Below are positions 9,131-17,784 of a stretch of DNA of 64,000 nucleotides, piece by piece (the first letter of the stretch is position 1; every line of letters starts with the position of its first letter). A program made the translations under genes and the position numbers. Under the pieces are notes generated by a model. The model did not search any database. It was not told where the DNA came from and was given only the letters and a program-made list of their open reading frames with translations. The DNA is from an uncultured Sunxiuqinia sp. (GTDB lineage: Bacteria; Bacteroidota; Bacteroidia; Bacteroidales; Prolixibacteraceae): contig NZ_OY782772.1 of the NCBI RefSeq assembly GCF_963678245.1, positions 496,001 through 560,000 of the forward strand. The letters are read 5' to 3'.

Positions 9131-10740
9131 ATGATCTACGAAAAACCTAAATATTGTAGTCTGAGTAAGCACAAAATTTCAGGAAAAATATTCGTAGTGA
9201 TGGCGCTGGGAATATTATGTTCGTTTGCCGCCTGTTCTCCTTCGCTGGATGCCACAGAGCCGAAGCGTCCGAATATTGATCGAATTGCAAAGGAAGGAAT
9301 GTTGTTTACAAATGCCTGTGTTTCAAACTCCATTTGTGCGCCATCAAGGGCAACTATTTTAACCGGCAAGCATACGCACATTCACAGTAAAATAGACAAT
9401 AATTTTCCGTTTGATACGACTAATATCACTTTCCCCCAGATTTTACAGAATGCAGGATACCAAACAGCCATGTTTGGGAAGTTGCATTTTGGTAATAACC
9501 CAAAAGGATTTGACGAATTCAAAATTCTTCAGGGACAAGGTGATTATTATAATCCTGAATTTATTACGAATAATGGAGATACAACCATTATGGGATATGT
9601 TACGGATGTGATAACGGATCTCACCTTGGATTGGATGGGTAACAGACGACAGAAAGATAAACCTTTTCTGTTAATGTACCTGCACAAACCTCCTCATCGG
9701 GAATGGATGCCGGCATCTAGGCATTTTAAAGAATTTACCCAAAAGACTTTTCCTGAACCTGAAACACTTTTTGATGATTATAAAGGACGAGGAGCAGCTG
9801 CAAAAACAGCCGAGATGAACCTACTTAAACACATGACTTTTTCTTCGGATAATAAATTATATCCTGACGTGCCAGTGACATAGGCCTCGTTGAGGCACCT
9901 GATTGGACCAGGCAGGTGTCTGATTGGAGCCAACGGGTATTTAAGAAAAACTACTCTCGGTTTACGCCGGAACAACAAGCTCAGTGGGATTCCATTTATC
10001 GACCTATCAGCGAAGCTTTCGTAGAATCCTATCCTACTATGAATGATCAAGACCTTATGCGGTGGAAATATCAGCGATACATGCAGGATTATTTTGGATG
10101 CATTGCGGCAGTAGACGAAAATGTAGGGCGGGTGTTGGATTATCTGGATGAAAATGGGTTTGCTGAAAATACAATTCTCGTTTACACTTCAGATCAAGGC
10201 TTTTATCTGGGAGAACATGGCTGGTTTGATAAGCGTTTTATTTACGATGAATCGTTTAAAACACCATTATTGATTCGGTGGCCGGAGAAAGTCGCAGCAG
10301 GTACAAGATGTAACGAGATGGTTCAAAACCTGGATTTTGCTCAAACCATTTTGGGTGCTGCCCATGTTGAGACACCAAAAGATATGCAGGGAGAAAGTTT
10401 TATACCCTTATTAACCGGAGATACTGCTCAATGGACACGAGATGCCGTATATTATCACTACTATGAATATCCCGGGTTTCATATGGTCAAGCGTCACTAT
10501 GGTGTCGTGACCAAGGAATACAAACTGGCTCATTTTTATTACGACGTTGATGAATGGGAATTATATGATCGTCTGAAAGACCTCTGTGAATTGAATAGTG
10601 TTTATAATGATCCTGAATATGCAGATATTGTAGCCGAAATGAAAATGAAGTTGACTGAACTGAGAAAAAAGTATAAAGATTCTGACGATCTCGATCAATA
10701 TTTCATCGAAAAGTATAGGTCGAAAGGACTAATTAGGTAG
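9131..10740 (+). pseudogene. Decayed S1-family sulfatase
   Basis: Two adjacent frames encode the halves of one sulfatase. The N-terminal half (9131-9883) has a lipoprotein signal and keeps the formylglycine-site motif CAPSR followed by ATILTGKH. The C-terminal half (frame open from 9868) keeps TSDQGFYLGEHGWFDKR and the usual C-terminal module. First lesion: the text reads KRPNIDRIAKEGM, whereas family members have about 27-30 residues, including the metal-binding Asp-Asp, between RPNI and the next PNIDRIA. An in-frame deletion between two PNI-coding repeats explains this. Second lesion: a net one-base loss near 9862-9882 moves the frame and exposes TAG at 9881. It starts at the stop of the GH3 gene, so it was an operon member. 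Without the metal ligands neither half should be active. Confidence 0.82.
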
Positions 10741-11043
10741 GCTAAGCTTAATTATTCATCTTTTAAACGCGAGGATTTACCCTTAATCGAGCCTTAAACG
10801 AAGGAGATTGATTATAGTTTTATGTTTTAAAGAAGAGAAAATGGCTCAATATTATTGTTTTTCTAGAGTAGATCGTCCCTTTTTTAACTGTTCCGTTTTA
10901 TTGATAACTGCCTTTTGTGTCTACGAAAAAGCTATTTGTAAATCACAATTGCGACGATAGCATGGAATGAGAAGAATTTTTAAAAACAGGAAGAAATATA
11001 AAATAAAAAGCTGCAAGTGTTTGTTTTGCAGCTTTTTGTGTGT
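10741..11043. other. Non-coding stretch between sulfatase pseudogene and tRNA-Ser
   Basis: Apart from the hairpin terminator of the tRNA at 11005-11037 nothing recognisable is present. The region is AT-rich, with no convincing reading frame on either strand and no strong terminator for the sulfatase. Confidence 0.5.
11005..11037 (-). terminator. Terminator of the tRNA-Ser gene
   Basis: A perfect 12-base inverted repeat, AAAAAGCTGCAA / TTGCAGCTTTTT, with a nine-base loop lies just downstream of the tRNA on the minus strand. The T-run of the minus-strand transcript is part of the stem. Confidence 0.75.
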
Positions 11044-11131
<88 letters not shown>

Positions 11132-11144
11132 TTTGATGTGGCGG

Positions 11145-11174
11145 CAAAAGTAGAGGATTTTTTTAAAACTCAAA
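11145..11174 (-). promoter_or_regulatory. Bacteroidota-type promoter of tRNA-Ser
   Basis: On the minus strand TTTG (11174-11171) is followed after 18 bases by TACTTTTG (11152-11145), matching the Bacteroidota consensus TTTG ... TAnnTTTG. The -7 box ends 13 bases before the mature tRNA 5' end. Confidence 0.65.
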
Positions 11175-11405
11175 AATTATTGCAAAAAAAAACTTAGAAT
11201 TAGCAAAAAAAAAAACTTCAATAAAGGTTGCATAATTGAATCATATTTTAGAATTTTATAAAGCGTAAAAATTAAGCTTTTGAAAGTATTGATTTTACTG
11301 ATGTTTTAGAAAAGCAAGTTTCTTTTTAATGATGTTTCAGATATAAATATGTTAATTATATAATTTCTAAATAGTTTATTTTTTTAACCCTAAACAAGTT
11401 TTCTT

Positions 11406-11675
11406 ATGAACAAAGCTCAATTAATTGACGCAATTGCTGAAAAAGCTGATCTAACTAAAGCGGATGCTAAAAAAGCCTTGGATGCTTTTGTAGAATCTAC
11501 TACTGACGCCTTAAAAAATGGAGATCGTGTTGCATTGATCGGATTTGGATCTTTCTCTGTAGCTACTCGTAGTGCCAGAACTGGAAGAAATCCTCAATCA
11601 GGTGCTCCAATCGAGATTCCTGAAAAGAAAGTTGTAAAATTCAAGCCAGGTGCTGAATTAGGTGATGCCGTGTAA
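11406..11675 (+). CDS. HU family DNA-binding protein
   Basis: The 89-residue protein has the full HU fold: an N-terminal helical dimerisation part (MNKAQLIDAIAEKADL), then the GFGSFSVATRSARTGRNPQ segment and the arm sequence with the conserved Pro in GAPIEIPEKK. Length and motifs are those of a typical HU/IHF subunit that bends and compacts DNA. It is monocistronic, with a perfect terminator behind it. Codon choice is of the highly expressed type and the upstream region is very AT-rich. Confidence 0.96.
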   Translation: MNKAQLIDAIAEKADLTKADAKKALDAFVESTTDALKNGDRVALIGFGSFSVATRSARTGRNPQSGAPIEIPEKKVVKFKPGAELGDAV

Positions 11676-11697
11676 ATTACGTATCATAGAGAAATAA

Positions 11698-11729
11698 TAA
11701 AAAAGGGAGGTATACCTCCCTTTTTTATT
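11698..11729 (+). terminator. Terminator after the HU gene
   Basis: The inverted repeat AAAAGGGAGGTA / TACCTCCCTTTT is perfect and continues into TTTTTTATT, 23 bases after the HU stop codon. Confidence 0.85.
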
Positions 11730-11934
11730 GCCAGTATTTTTAGAAATAGCATTTTTGCCCGTTGGGTTTATTCTATTTTTATACTTCTTAAATTGAGCGG
11801 ATTGCGGCTGATATGGCTGATCTAATTTACTCCTTCAGCTCAATCTAATGTTTGCATTCTGTGCTATTCGGTAGTCTGTAATTGTTTCATGGTAACGCAA
11901 TGATTGTTGGCAAATCTTCGGACTTTCATTCAAA

Positions 11935-12420
11935 TTAGTATTTAATATTCAACGCTCCTGTAAGCTTACCGATGTTTTCAGGGGCAATCAGTCCTCTAAT
12001 ACTAATCAAAGCATTGTCGTCACCTCCAACTACAAGAAGTAGTTCAGAGAACTTGCCGCCTCCCACATCGCGACCAAAAAAACGGACAACTTCGTCTTCT
12101 TCTGTTACTTCCATTAAAACCTGGTAATCATGATCTATAAAAAAACCATCATTTTCAAGTTCTTTGTAGAAATCCAGTGACTTATTGAGGTCATCATCAT
12201 CGACTGCTAAAATCCTGACGCCATCTAAATCTGCCAAAAGATTTCCTTCGGGCGAGTTTTTATCCATTTGGCTTGCCAACCCAAGTAGGGCACCACTAAT
12301 GTTAACGGTAGTCATTCCTTTCTTATTGGCGTACTTTTCAAACAATTTGTCAACGGGGCTTTTCTGTGCCATTCCCAATAGTGGGATTAGGCAAATTATT
12401 AAAACTAGTAGCTTTTTCAT
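11935..12420 (-). CDS. DUF4252 domain secreted protein
   Basis: The 161-residue protein has a signal peptide (MKKLLVLIICLIPLLGMAQ, cleavage after MAQ) and the Bacteroidota DUF4252 fold, with an opening like SPVDKLFEKYANKKGMTTV and a C-terminus with LLVVGGDDNALISIRGLI. The function of DUF4252 proteins is unknown; they are usually periplasmic and often sit beside an ECF sigma factor and its membrane partner, as here. It lies 131 bases downstream of the anti-sigma-like gene on the same strand, so it may belong to that regulon. The central acidic stretch DGVRILAVDDDD is normal for the family. Confidence 0.82.
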   Translation of the reverse strand: MKKLLVLIICLIPLLGMAQKSPVDKLFEKYANKKGMTTVNISGALLGLASQMDKNSPEGNLLADLDGVRILAVDDDDLNKSLDFYKELENDGFFIDHDYQVLMEVTEEDEVVRFFGRDVGGGKFSELLLVVGGDDNALISIRGLIAPENIGKLTGALNIKY

Positions 12421-12551
12421 GTGTTTATATTTTTCAATTTAAGTTCGTGCAATTTCTGTACACCACTTTAGTGCTTTTTATATGGTGCACCAGCTCATGG
12501 AACTGTCAATAATCATCTTCCTGTGTGAGTGAAATTTTGATCATGCTTGTT

Positions 12552-13106
12552 TCATTTTATTGTTTTTTTTAGTTTTTGGTTAATTTTTTCTATTTCCTGT
12601 ATTTCCTCAAAACCCTTATTTAGGGTACTCAGGCTTTTATATAGTGGCTTAGAACCGTTGTCAATTTTTTTTATCGGTTGTAACTCATCCATCCCTTTTT
12701 TATAGTATCCGGCAACATACTGCAAGGTGCGTTTGGCTTCGGCATAAGCCTGGTCTGGATTCTTGTATGTGTCGTTCCATTGTCGATTGTCGTTGTTTAG
12801 ATTGACAACGAGCAAAGCGATTAAAACTGCAGCTGCAATTCCACTAACTGTTTGCCAAAGCCATCTGTCGTGAATCTTTTCCTGATTTTCATTTTCCAGG
12901 ATGTGATTCATAATTTCATCTTCCAGCTTTTCATTTCTTGGGTTTTCTGAGAGTTCTTCAATTCCGGCAAAAAAGGCCGTATACTCTTTCAGTTCCGGAT
13001 CAATATTGTCCGAATTAAAGTATTTAGCTAGCAGCTGCTCATCCAGCTTTGTGCTCTCTCCCTCAAAGTATTTTTGCAGAATTTGCTTGACTTCCTTTAA
13101 TTCCAT
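12552..13106 (-). CDS. Putative anti-sigma factor, single-pass membrane protein
   Basis: The 184-residue protein has a cytoplasmic N-terminal part of about 100 residues with MELKEVKQILQKYFEGES, as in anti-sigma or sigma-partner proteins of Bacteroidota. One membrane helix follows (about 105-122, with IAAAVLIALLVVNL), then a periplasmic tail ending in a helical Lys/Glu-rich stretch. There is no clear zinc-binding anti-sigma motif (HxxxCxxC). Its start overlaps the end of the ECF sigma gene by 44 bases, so the two are translationally linked. Membrane-tethered control of the sigma factor is inferred from context. Confidence 0.7.
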   Translation of the reverse strand: MELKEVKQILQKYFEGESTKLDEQLLAKYFNSDNIDPELKEYTAFFAGIEELSENPRNEKLEDEIMNHILENENQEKIHDRWLWQTVSGIAAAVLIALLVVNLNNDNRQWNDTYKNPDQAYAEAKRTLQYVAGYYKKGMDELQPIKKIDNGSKPLYKSLSTLNKGFEEIQEIEKINQKLKKTIK

Positions 13107-13611
13107 ATCCTTGGTATTTTAACAATTCGTTTCTAACCTTTTTTCGTGCACGAGATAGGTTAACTCGTATTGCGTTAATATTCATTGTTGTAATCTCCGC
13201 AATTTCCTCATATTTCAGTTGATCGATATCCCGCATTTTCATCACTTGCATTTGTAACTCTGGTAGCTCTCCAATAAGTTTCCTGATCAGTATGGCACTC
13301 TCTGATAATTCCAACTCTTTATTGAGGTCGCCATGCGCCTCGTTGCCGATATTGGGTGTTTGATCTTCCAGAGAATAGGTTTTGTTTGTGCTCGATCGAA
13401 ATAAATCAAGACATTTATTTCGGATCATTCGTATCGCAAATGCTTCCAAATTCTCAATATCTTTTAACTCTTTTCTTTTCTTCCAAAGTTTTAAGAATAC
13501 ATCCTGAACGACATCCTGTGCTTCTTCTTCGTTTTTTGTGTAATACAACGCATAACGATGAAGTTTGCTGCTAAGGGGTAATACCGATGTTTTAAATTCT
13601 TTGGCTAGCAT
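13063..13611 (-). CDS. ECF-type RNA polymerase sigma factor
   Basis: The protein is about 182 residues with sigma region 2 (EEAQDVVQDVFLKLWKKR, then AFAIRMIRNKCLDLFR) and region 4 (ELPELQMQVMKMRDIDQLKY, with the helix-turn-helix INAIRVNLSRARKKVR). The frame could start at 13695. I chose the ATG at 13611 because a promoter-like TACATTTG lies at 13645-13638, because the preceding gene's terminator sits just upstream, and because family members begin with this segment. It directs polymerase to a small regulon and is probably held inactive by the overlapping membrane protein. The C-terminal tail YQGYGIKGSQANSAKIL overlaps that gene. Confidence 0.9.
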   Translation of the reverse strand: MLAKEFKTSVLPLSSKLHRYALYYTKNEEEAQDVVQDVFLKLWKKRKELKDIENLEAFAIRMIRNKCLDLFRSSTNKTYSLEDQTPNIGNEAHGDLNKELELSESAILIRKLIGELPELQMQVMKMRDIDQLKYEEIAEITTMNINAIRVNLSRARKKVRNELLKYQGYGIKGSQANSAKIL

Positions 13612-13637
13612 ATCAGAACAAGCTTCTTGACTGTTTT

Positions 13638-13645
13638 CAAATGTA
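13638..13645 (-). promoter_or_regulatory. Candidate -7 box for the ECF sigma operon
   Basis: The minus strand reads TACATTTG, matching TAnnTTTG, 27 bases upstream of the chosen ATG. No good -33 TTTG is seen at the usual distance, so support is moderate. If real, it excludes the longer ORF start. Confidence 0.35.
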
Positions 13646-13713
13646 AGACGTAGATGGAAACTTTTCATTACATTAGAAGAAATACTATTTTCCAAATGAT
13701 TGATACACCTATG

Positions 13714-13743
13714 AAAAAAGGCCCGGAAATTAATTCCGAGCCT
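13714..13743 (-). terminator. Terminator after the outer-membrane barrel gene
   Basis: On the minus strand AGGCTCGGAA pairs with TTCCGGGCCT (one G-T pair) and is followed by TTTTT. It lies 27 bases downstream of the barrel gene's stop codon and separates it from the sigma operon. Confidence 0.75.
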
Positions 13744-13770
13744 AATTATCGTTTAGTTCTTGTTTCTATT

Positions 13771-14619
13771 TTAAGGTGCCCAAGGCAAATATTGATTTCC
13801 TCTGGTGCTTCCGTCATTCAGAGGAATCGCAACACCAAACATGATACGATGAACAAGGCCCGCCAAATCCTGTCTGATCTTAGAATCGGTACCAGTCGTC
13901 TCATAATTAGGTGCTCCATCTAAATAGTCGGTGCTAACTTTTGAAATCTCAGCAGCCAAAGTCAGAGTAATTCCACTTTTAAAATTAAACCTTGAACCAA
14001 GCCCCAGCGCATATTGTAGGTTTATTTCAGGTGATGTATTTGGCTCAAATCCTTTTCCTATTGAAAATGCAGGATCGTCACTTGGTAATCCAGAGACATC
14101 GGTGTAAAGAAGTTCCGAGTAAAGAATATTTGGACCAGCATTTAATTCAATATATGGTTGAAATAGTTGTGCATCTCTAATTCGACTTGCAAATTTCTTA
14201 AAATAATACCGAACCAATACACTTGGAGTAAAAGCTGTTGTCTTATATTCTATTGGATTGGAGTAAAATGCAACTCCATTAAATCCTTCGTGAGAGCTGC
14301 TCCAAACCGATAAATCCATAACTGTTAGAGAGTCGTCGGAGCTGCTTAAACTATAGAACCCAATACCTACACCCAATTCAAAATTGGTTCCTAACGTTTT
14401 TGAGATCGCAATGTCCATGCTGAAGCCCATGTTGTGACTAAATTCATTATCAACAGAAGTGAAACCTGATTCAACTTCGCTCATTAAGGTTGCTGTTCCA
14501 ATTCGGGGGGTTATAAACCATTGTTGACTGCCTTTGCCTTTTGCAAAGGTGAGTTGGGGAACTATAAACGTTAGTAATAAAAATACGGATAGTGCTACGC
14601 TGAGGTTCTTTTTCATCAT
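13771..14619 (-). CDS. Outer-membrane beta-barrel protein
   Basis: The 282-residue protein has a signal peptide (cleavage near TFAKG, residue 27) and alternating amphipathic beta strands to the end, as in porin-like OmpA/OprF-type barrels of Bacteroidota (for example QWFITPRIGTATLM, NFELGVGIGFYSL, TPSVLVRYYF and IMFGVAIPL). Two ATG codons are adjacent at the start. No enzymatic motif was seen. It is a single transcription unit between two terminators. Function is unknown beyond likely outer-membrane localisation. Confidence 0.65.
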   Translation of the reverse strand: MMKKNLSVALSVFLLLTFIVPQLTFAKGKGSQQWFITPRIGTATLMSEVESGFTSVDNEFSHNMGFSMDIAISKTLGTNFELGVGIGFYSLSSSDDSLTVMDLSVWSSSHEGFNGVAFYSNPIEYKTTAFTPSVLVRYYFKKFASRIRDAQLFQPYIELNAGPNILYSELLYTDVSGLPSDDPAFSIGKGFEPNTSPEINLQYALGLGSRFNFKSGITLTLAAEISKVSTDYLDGAPNYETTGTDSKIRQDLAGLVHRIMFGVAIPLNDGSTRGNQYLPWAP

Positions 14620-14968
14620 TCAATCTTTTTGGGTTTACAAACAGTAAGATACTCATCAAGATTTCCGGGTATTTAACTGTTTGCTTATCTCTTTCTACAA
14701 ACCAACACTCAATATTACAAACAAAAAGTTATAACAGTACGATAATACGAAAAAAGCGATAAAAAACAGGTGTTTTACAGTACATAATTCGTAAAATAGT
14801 AACCAACTTCTATTAAAGCGAAATACTATGTTAGATGGAATGATTTTTCAGTTCAAAAATTGATAAATAAACTATAAAAAACAAAAAACCATCAGAACCT
14901 CTGTTCCGATGGTTTTTTTGAGCTTGTTTTAATATACGTGAAGATTCGAGTGTGTCGTTTTTTGGCTG
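14620..14968. other. Non-coding stretch between barrel gene and coiled-coil gene
   Basis: It holds the terminator at 14884-14919 and must hold the barrel gene's promoter near 14640-14780. No clear -7 box was recognised. No convincing reading frame is seen. Confidence 0.5.
14884..14919 (-). terminator. Terminator after the coiled-coil protein gene
   Basis: AAAAAACCATC..GAAC and GTTC..GATGGTTTTTT pair with one mismatch; the minus-strand transcript ends in a T-run. It lies 50 bases past the stop of the 14969-15883 gene. Confidence 0.75.
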
Positions 14969-15883
14969 TTATTTTACTTCAATAACAGCATATTTTGATA
15001 TTTTCCAGAATTCTTCTGGATTATCAATCTGCAAGTAAGCAACCTGTCCGTCCTCTTCTACCAATGTATAAGAATCGAGAGGGTGTTCAGAAATAATGGT
15101 TGCTTTTTTAGAGTGAAGCGGAATTGTTTTTGTTTCCTGGATATTTAGTTCTGTAAAGTATTCCTCATCAAAACTTTCCTGAATCGTTTTATTTTGACCT
15201 ATCCAAAGAAATCCACCTTCCTTAGTTAGTAAGCCTTTATCTTTTAGTTCTTTATAGGTTCCATAGGCAATATGCGCCGTGTTGAGCTCATCCGTTTTCC
15301 GATCAATAATGTTCAGTTTGGCTTCGAGGGTGTCATTCTGTTTAGCGATTTCAAACTCCATGTCTTCAACCTTTTCGTTCAGTCCGGCAACGAGTACTTC
15401 TTTCTCTTCGATCACTCTTCTCAACTCATCCATCTCTGTATTTTGAGCTTCAACAGTTTGAGATAAGGCAGCAATCTTTTGTTGGAATCCGTTCATTGTA
15501 ATACCGGATTTCTTTAGTTTCTTTTCAAGATCAGCAATGTGTTTGCTGCTTTCTTCCAGCATTTTGTTCATCAGGGTAATGTCATCAAGAATCGCTTGTT
15601 TCTGATCAATATTACCTTCTTTATTTTGCTCAATGGATAGTTGCTTTCTTTTTTCTTTAATAAATTTAAGGTTGTTTTCAATATCATTGAAAGCAGTAAC
15701 CATTTCATTTACGACAGAATCACGATCTTCTATCAGTTCATTTAAATCAGTGTTTTTTGTCAACAATGAATCAACTTCTGATTGCTTCTGCGTATAAACG
15801 TAAAAGGTGCCAACTAGTGCCAAAACCACTATCACGACAGCTGTTACGATAACTCCTAATTGTTTTTTTCTGGTATTGTCCAT
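14969..15883 (-). CDS. Membrane-anchored coiled-coil protein of unknown function
   Basis: The 304-residue protein has a short cytoplasmic start, one membrane helix (about residues 9-29, with IVTAVVIVVLALVGTFYVYT), then a long coiled coil to about residue 205 rich in Glu, Lys, Leu and Asn. A small globular C-terminal domain follows (about 210-304, with LLTKEGGFLWIGQNKTI and the end EFWKISKYAVIEVK). The topology suggests a periplasmic rod with a terminal domain, resembling envelope-spanning scaffold proteins common in Bacteroidota. It lies downstream of an NtrC-type regulator on the same strand with 171 bases between and has its own terminator. I do not recognise a named family. Confidence 0.75.
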   Translation of the reverse strand: MDNTRKKQLGVIVTAVVIVVLALVGTFYVYTQKQSEVDSLLTKNTDLNELIEDRDSVVNEMVTAFNDIENNLKFIKEKRKQLSIEQNKEGNIDQKQAILDDITLMNKMLEESSKHIADLEKKLKKSGITMNGFQQKIAALSQTVEAQNTEMDELRRVIEEKEVLVAGLNEKVEDMEFEIAKQNDTLEAKLNIIDRKTDELNTAHIAYGTYKELKDKGLLTKEGGFLWIGQNKTIQESFDEEYFTELNIQETKTIPLHSKKATIISEHPLDSYTLVEEDGQVAYLQIDNPEEFWKISKYAVIEVK

Positions 15884-16054
15884 GTTGTTTTCCTCCTATT
15901 CTTTTTTTGTAATAAGTGTAAAGCAATGCTCATGCCAATAACCTTTTTGTGTGTTAAGTGGTTGTAAATGAAGGGATCGTTTTGTTGGGGTATTCGTTGT
16001 TTTTATCAATCTGATTAATGGTTTCGCAAATTGATAATTTCAGATAGTGCCGAA

Positions 16055-17407
16055 TTATTTATGTTCTTCTTTTAGCATACGATAAATGGTTGCTACGCCA
16101 ATATCAAGTTTTTCGGCCACCAATTTAATGTTATTGTCGTATTTAGATAAAAAGCGATTAACGATCTCAATAGTGTATTCGCGCATGGTACATTCCTCGT
16201 TAGTCAGACTGTCCATCATTTCTTGCCCGCCAAATACGAGGTCTTCTTTAGTAATCTCTTCATGATCAGAAAGCGTGACTGCAAGTTCAACGATAGACTT
16301 TAATTCCCTGATGTTTCCCGGAAATGAATAGGAAAGTAGTTTTCTGCCCGCTTCGGAACTTAATGCTTTCTCATCGAGCTCATTTTCCTTGCAAAAACTT
16401 TTTATAAAGTGCTTGGCTAAAATAATTACATCGTTTCCACGCTCGCGAAGTGGCGGAAGTTCAATTGGTAAGCCAAATAAGCGATAATACAAGTCTTGCC
16501 TGAAGTTCCCTTCCTGAACTTCCATCAGCAGGTTGCGGTTAGTGGCAATAATGATTCGGCAGTCAACTTTTACTGCTTCGTTGCTTCCCACCCGATTGAT
16601 TTCTTTTTCTTGCAGAGCCCGAAGTAGTTTTGCCTGAAGAGAAATGTCCATTTCACCTATTTCATCCAGAAAAAGAGTTCCACTACTTGCTTCTTCAAAT
16701 TTTCCGATTCGGCGAGATGATGCACCTGTAAATGAACCTTTTTCGTGCCCGAAAAGCTCGCTTTCAATTAAGTCTTTTGGGATTGCTGCAACATTTACAG
16801 GCACAAAAGGCTTTTTTGCACGGTTGGAATTATAATGAATGGCTTTTGCTACCAGTTCTTTTCCCGTACCAGTTTCGCCGGTAACTGTAACCGAAATATT
16901 GGTGCGTGTGGCTTTTTCAATTAAAGAGAACATCTTTTCGGCAGCAGGACTGTTGCCAATAATTGTATTTTGGTAGCTGTACTTCTTTTTAACTTCTTTG
17001 CGAAGTGTAACGATTTCTTTTTTGAGCCAACTTCCTTTGCGAATGTTATTTATGGTATTCAATAGTCGTTCTTTCACGTCTGACGACTTCACGATGTAGT
17101 CGTAAGCACCATGGCGAAGTAGCTCAACCACGACTTCAATATCGTCTTGTTCGGATATTAATATAACCTGAATATCTTCGTTGATCGCTTTGATCTCTTT
17201 CAGGACTTCGAGCCCCTTCATATCCGGCAACCGATAATCTAAGGTCACAACATCCGGTTCTTGACTCAGGTTTTTTATGCAGTCTTTTCCGGTGGTGTAC
17301 GATTCGATTTCGTATTCAGGAATTAACGACAAGTTATGGACAAGAAGTCGATTATACCAATCGTCGTCTTCAACAACAAATATTTTAAATGGTTTGCCAG
17401 TATCCAT
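16055..17407 (-). CDS. Sigma-54-dependent NtrC-type response regulator
   Basis: The 450-residue protein has a receiver domain at about 8-122 (acidic pocket VEDDD, phosphoacceptor Asp in VVTLDYRLPDM). An AAA+ sigma-54 activator domain follows at about 148-380, with Walker A GETGTGKE, the GAFTGA loop as GSFTGAS and Walker B GTLFLDEIGEMD. A Fis-type helix-turn-helix lies at the C-terminus (IKLVAEKLDIGVATIYRMLK). All key residues are intact, so it should activate RpoN-dependent promoters when phosphorylated. The nearest kinase is the hybrid histidine kinase 377 bases upstream on the same strand, a plausible but unproven partner. The downstream coiled-coil gene could be a target. Confidence 0.95.
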   Translation of the reverse strand: MDTGKPFKIFVVEDDDWYNRLLVHNLSLIPEYEIESYTTGKDCIKNLSQEPDVVTLDYRLPDMKGLEVLKEIKAINEDIQVILISEQDDIEVVVELLRHGAYDYIVKSSDVKERLLNTINNIRKGSWLKKEIVTLRKEVKKKYSYQNTIIGNSPAAEKMFSLIEKATRTNISVTVTGETGTGKELVAKAIHYNSNRAKKPFVPVNVAAIPKDLIESELFGHEKGSFTGASSRRIGKFEEASSGTLFLDEIGEMDISLQAKLLRALQEKEINRVGSNEAVKVDCRIIIATNRNLLMEVQEGNFRQDLYYRLFGLPIELPPLRERGNDVIILAKHFIKSFCKENELDEKALSSEAGRKLLSYSFPGNIRELKSIVELAVTLSDHEEITKEDLVFGGQEMMDSLTNEECTMREYTIEIVNRFLSKYDNNIKLVAEKLDIGVATIYRMLKEEHK

Positions 17408-17784
17408 AAAATAGGTTCAGGGGAAATATTGCTTTTCTGTATGCAATGTTATGGAAATATTTTGTGAAAATATAGCTATTTACGGGTTTTAACTTTAAAT
17501 TTTTATATGAAAATCCCCAAAACGGGCGAAGGTTTTGGGGATTGTTAACAAAATATATAGAGGTGACGAAATGGCTAAAAATCATTTACTTCTTCTAACT
17601 GTTTTCCCGACAGTTAGTTTTTCGATGAATTCTTTGACTCAGAACCTTGCAATTCAAGTGCCAAAGCGGTGTTTTAGGTTTTGGTCTGCTTAAATTTTTG
17701 GTTATTAGTGTCGTTTTGTTTTGAGCATGGAATTAGTATTCTCATAATGAGAATTTTCATCTAAAAATGATTTTAAAACCTACC
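17408..17784. other. Intergenic region between histidine kinase and NtrC gene
   Basis: The stretch contains the terminator at 17512-17543 and then about 105 bases of AT-rich leader before the regulator gene. No clear promoter match or sigma-54 site (GG-N10-GC) was recognised. Confidence 0.45.
17512..17543 (-). terminator. Terminator between histidine kinase and NtrC gene
   Basis: AATCCCCAAAAC and GTTTTGGGGATT form a perfect 12-base stem with an eight-base loop, followed on the minus strand by TTTC. It lies about 240 bases past the kinase stop, so transcripts would have a long 3' end. Confidence 0.65.
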
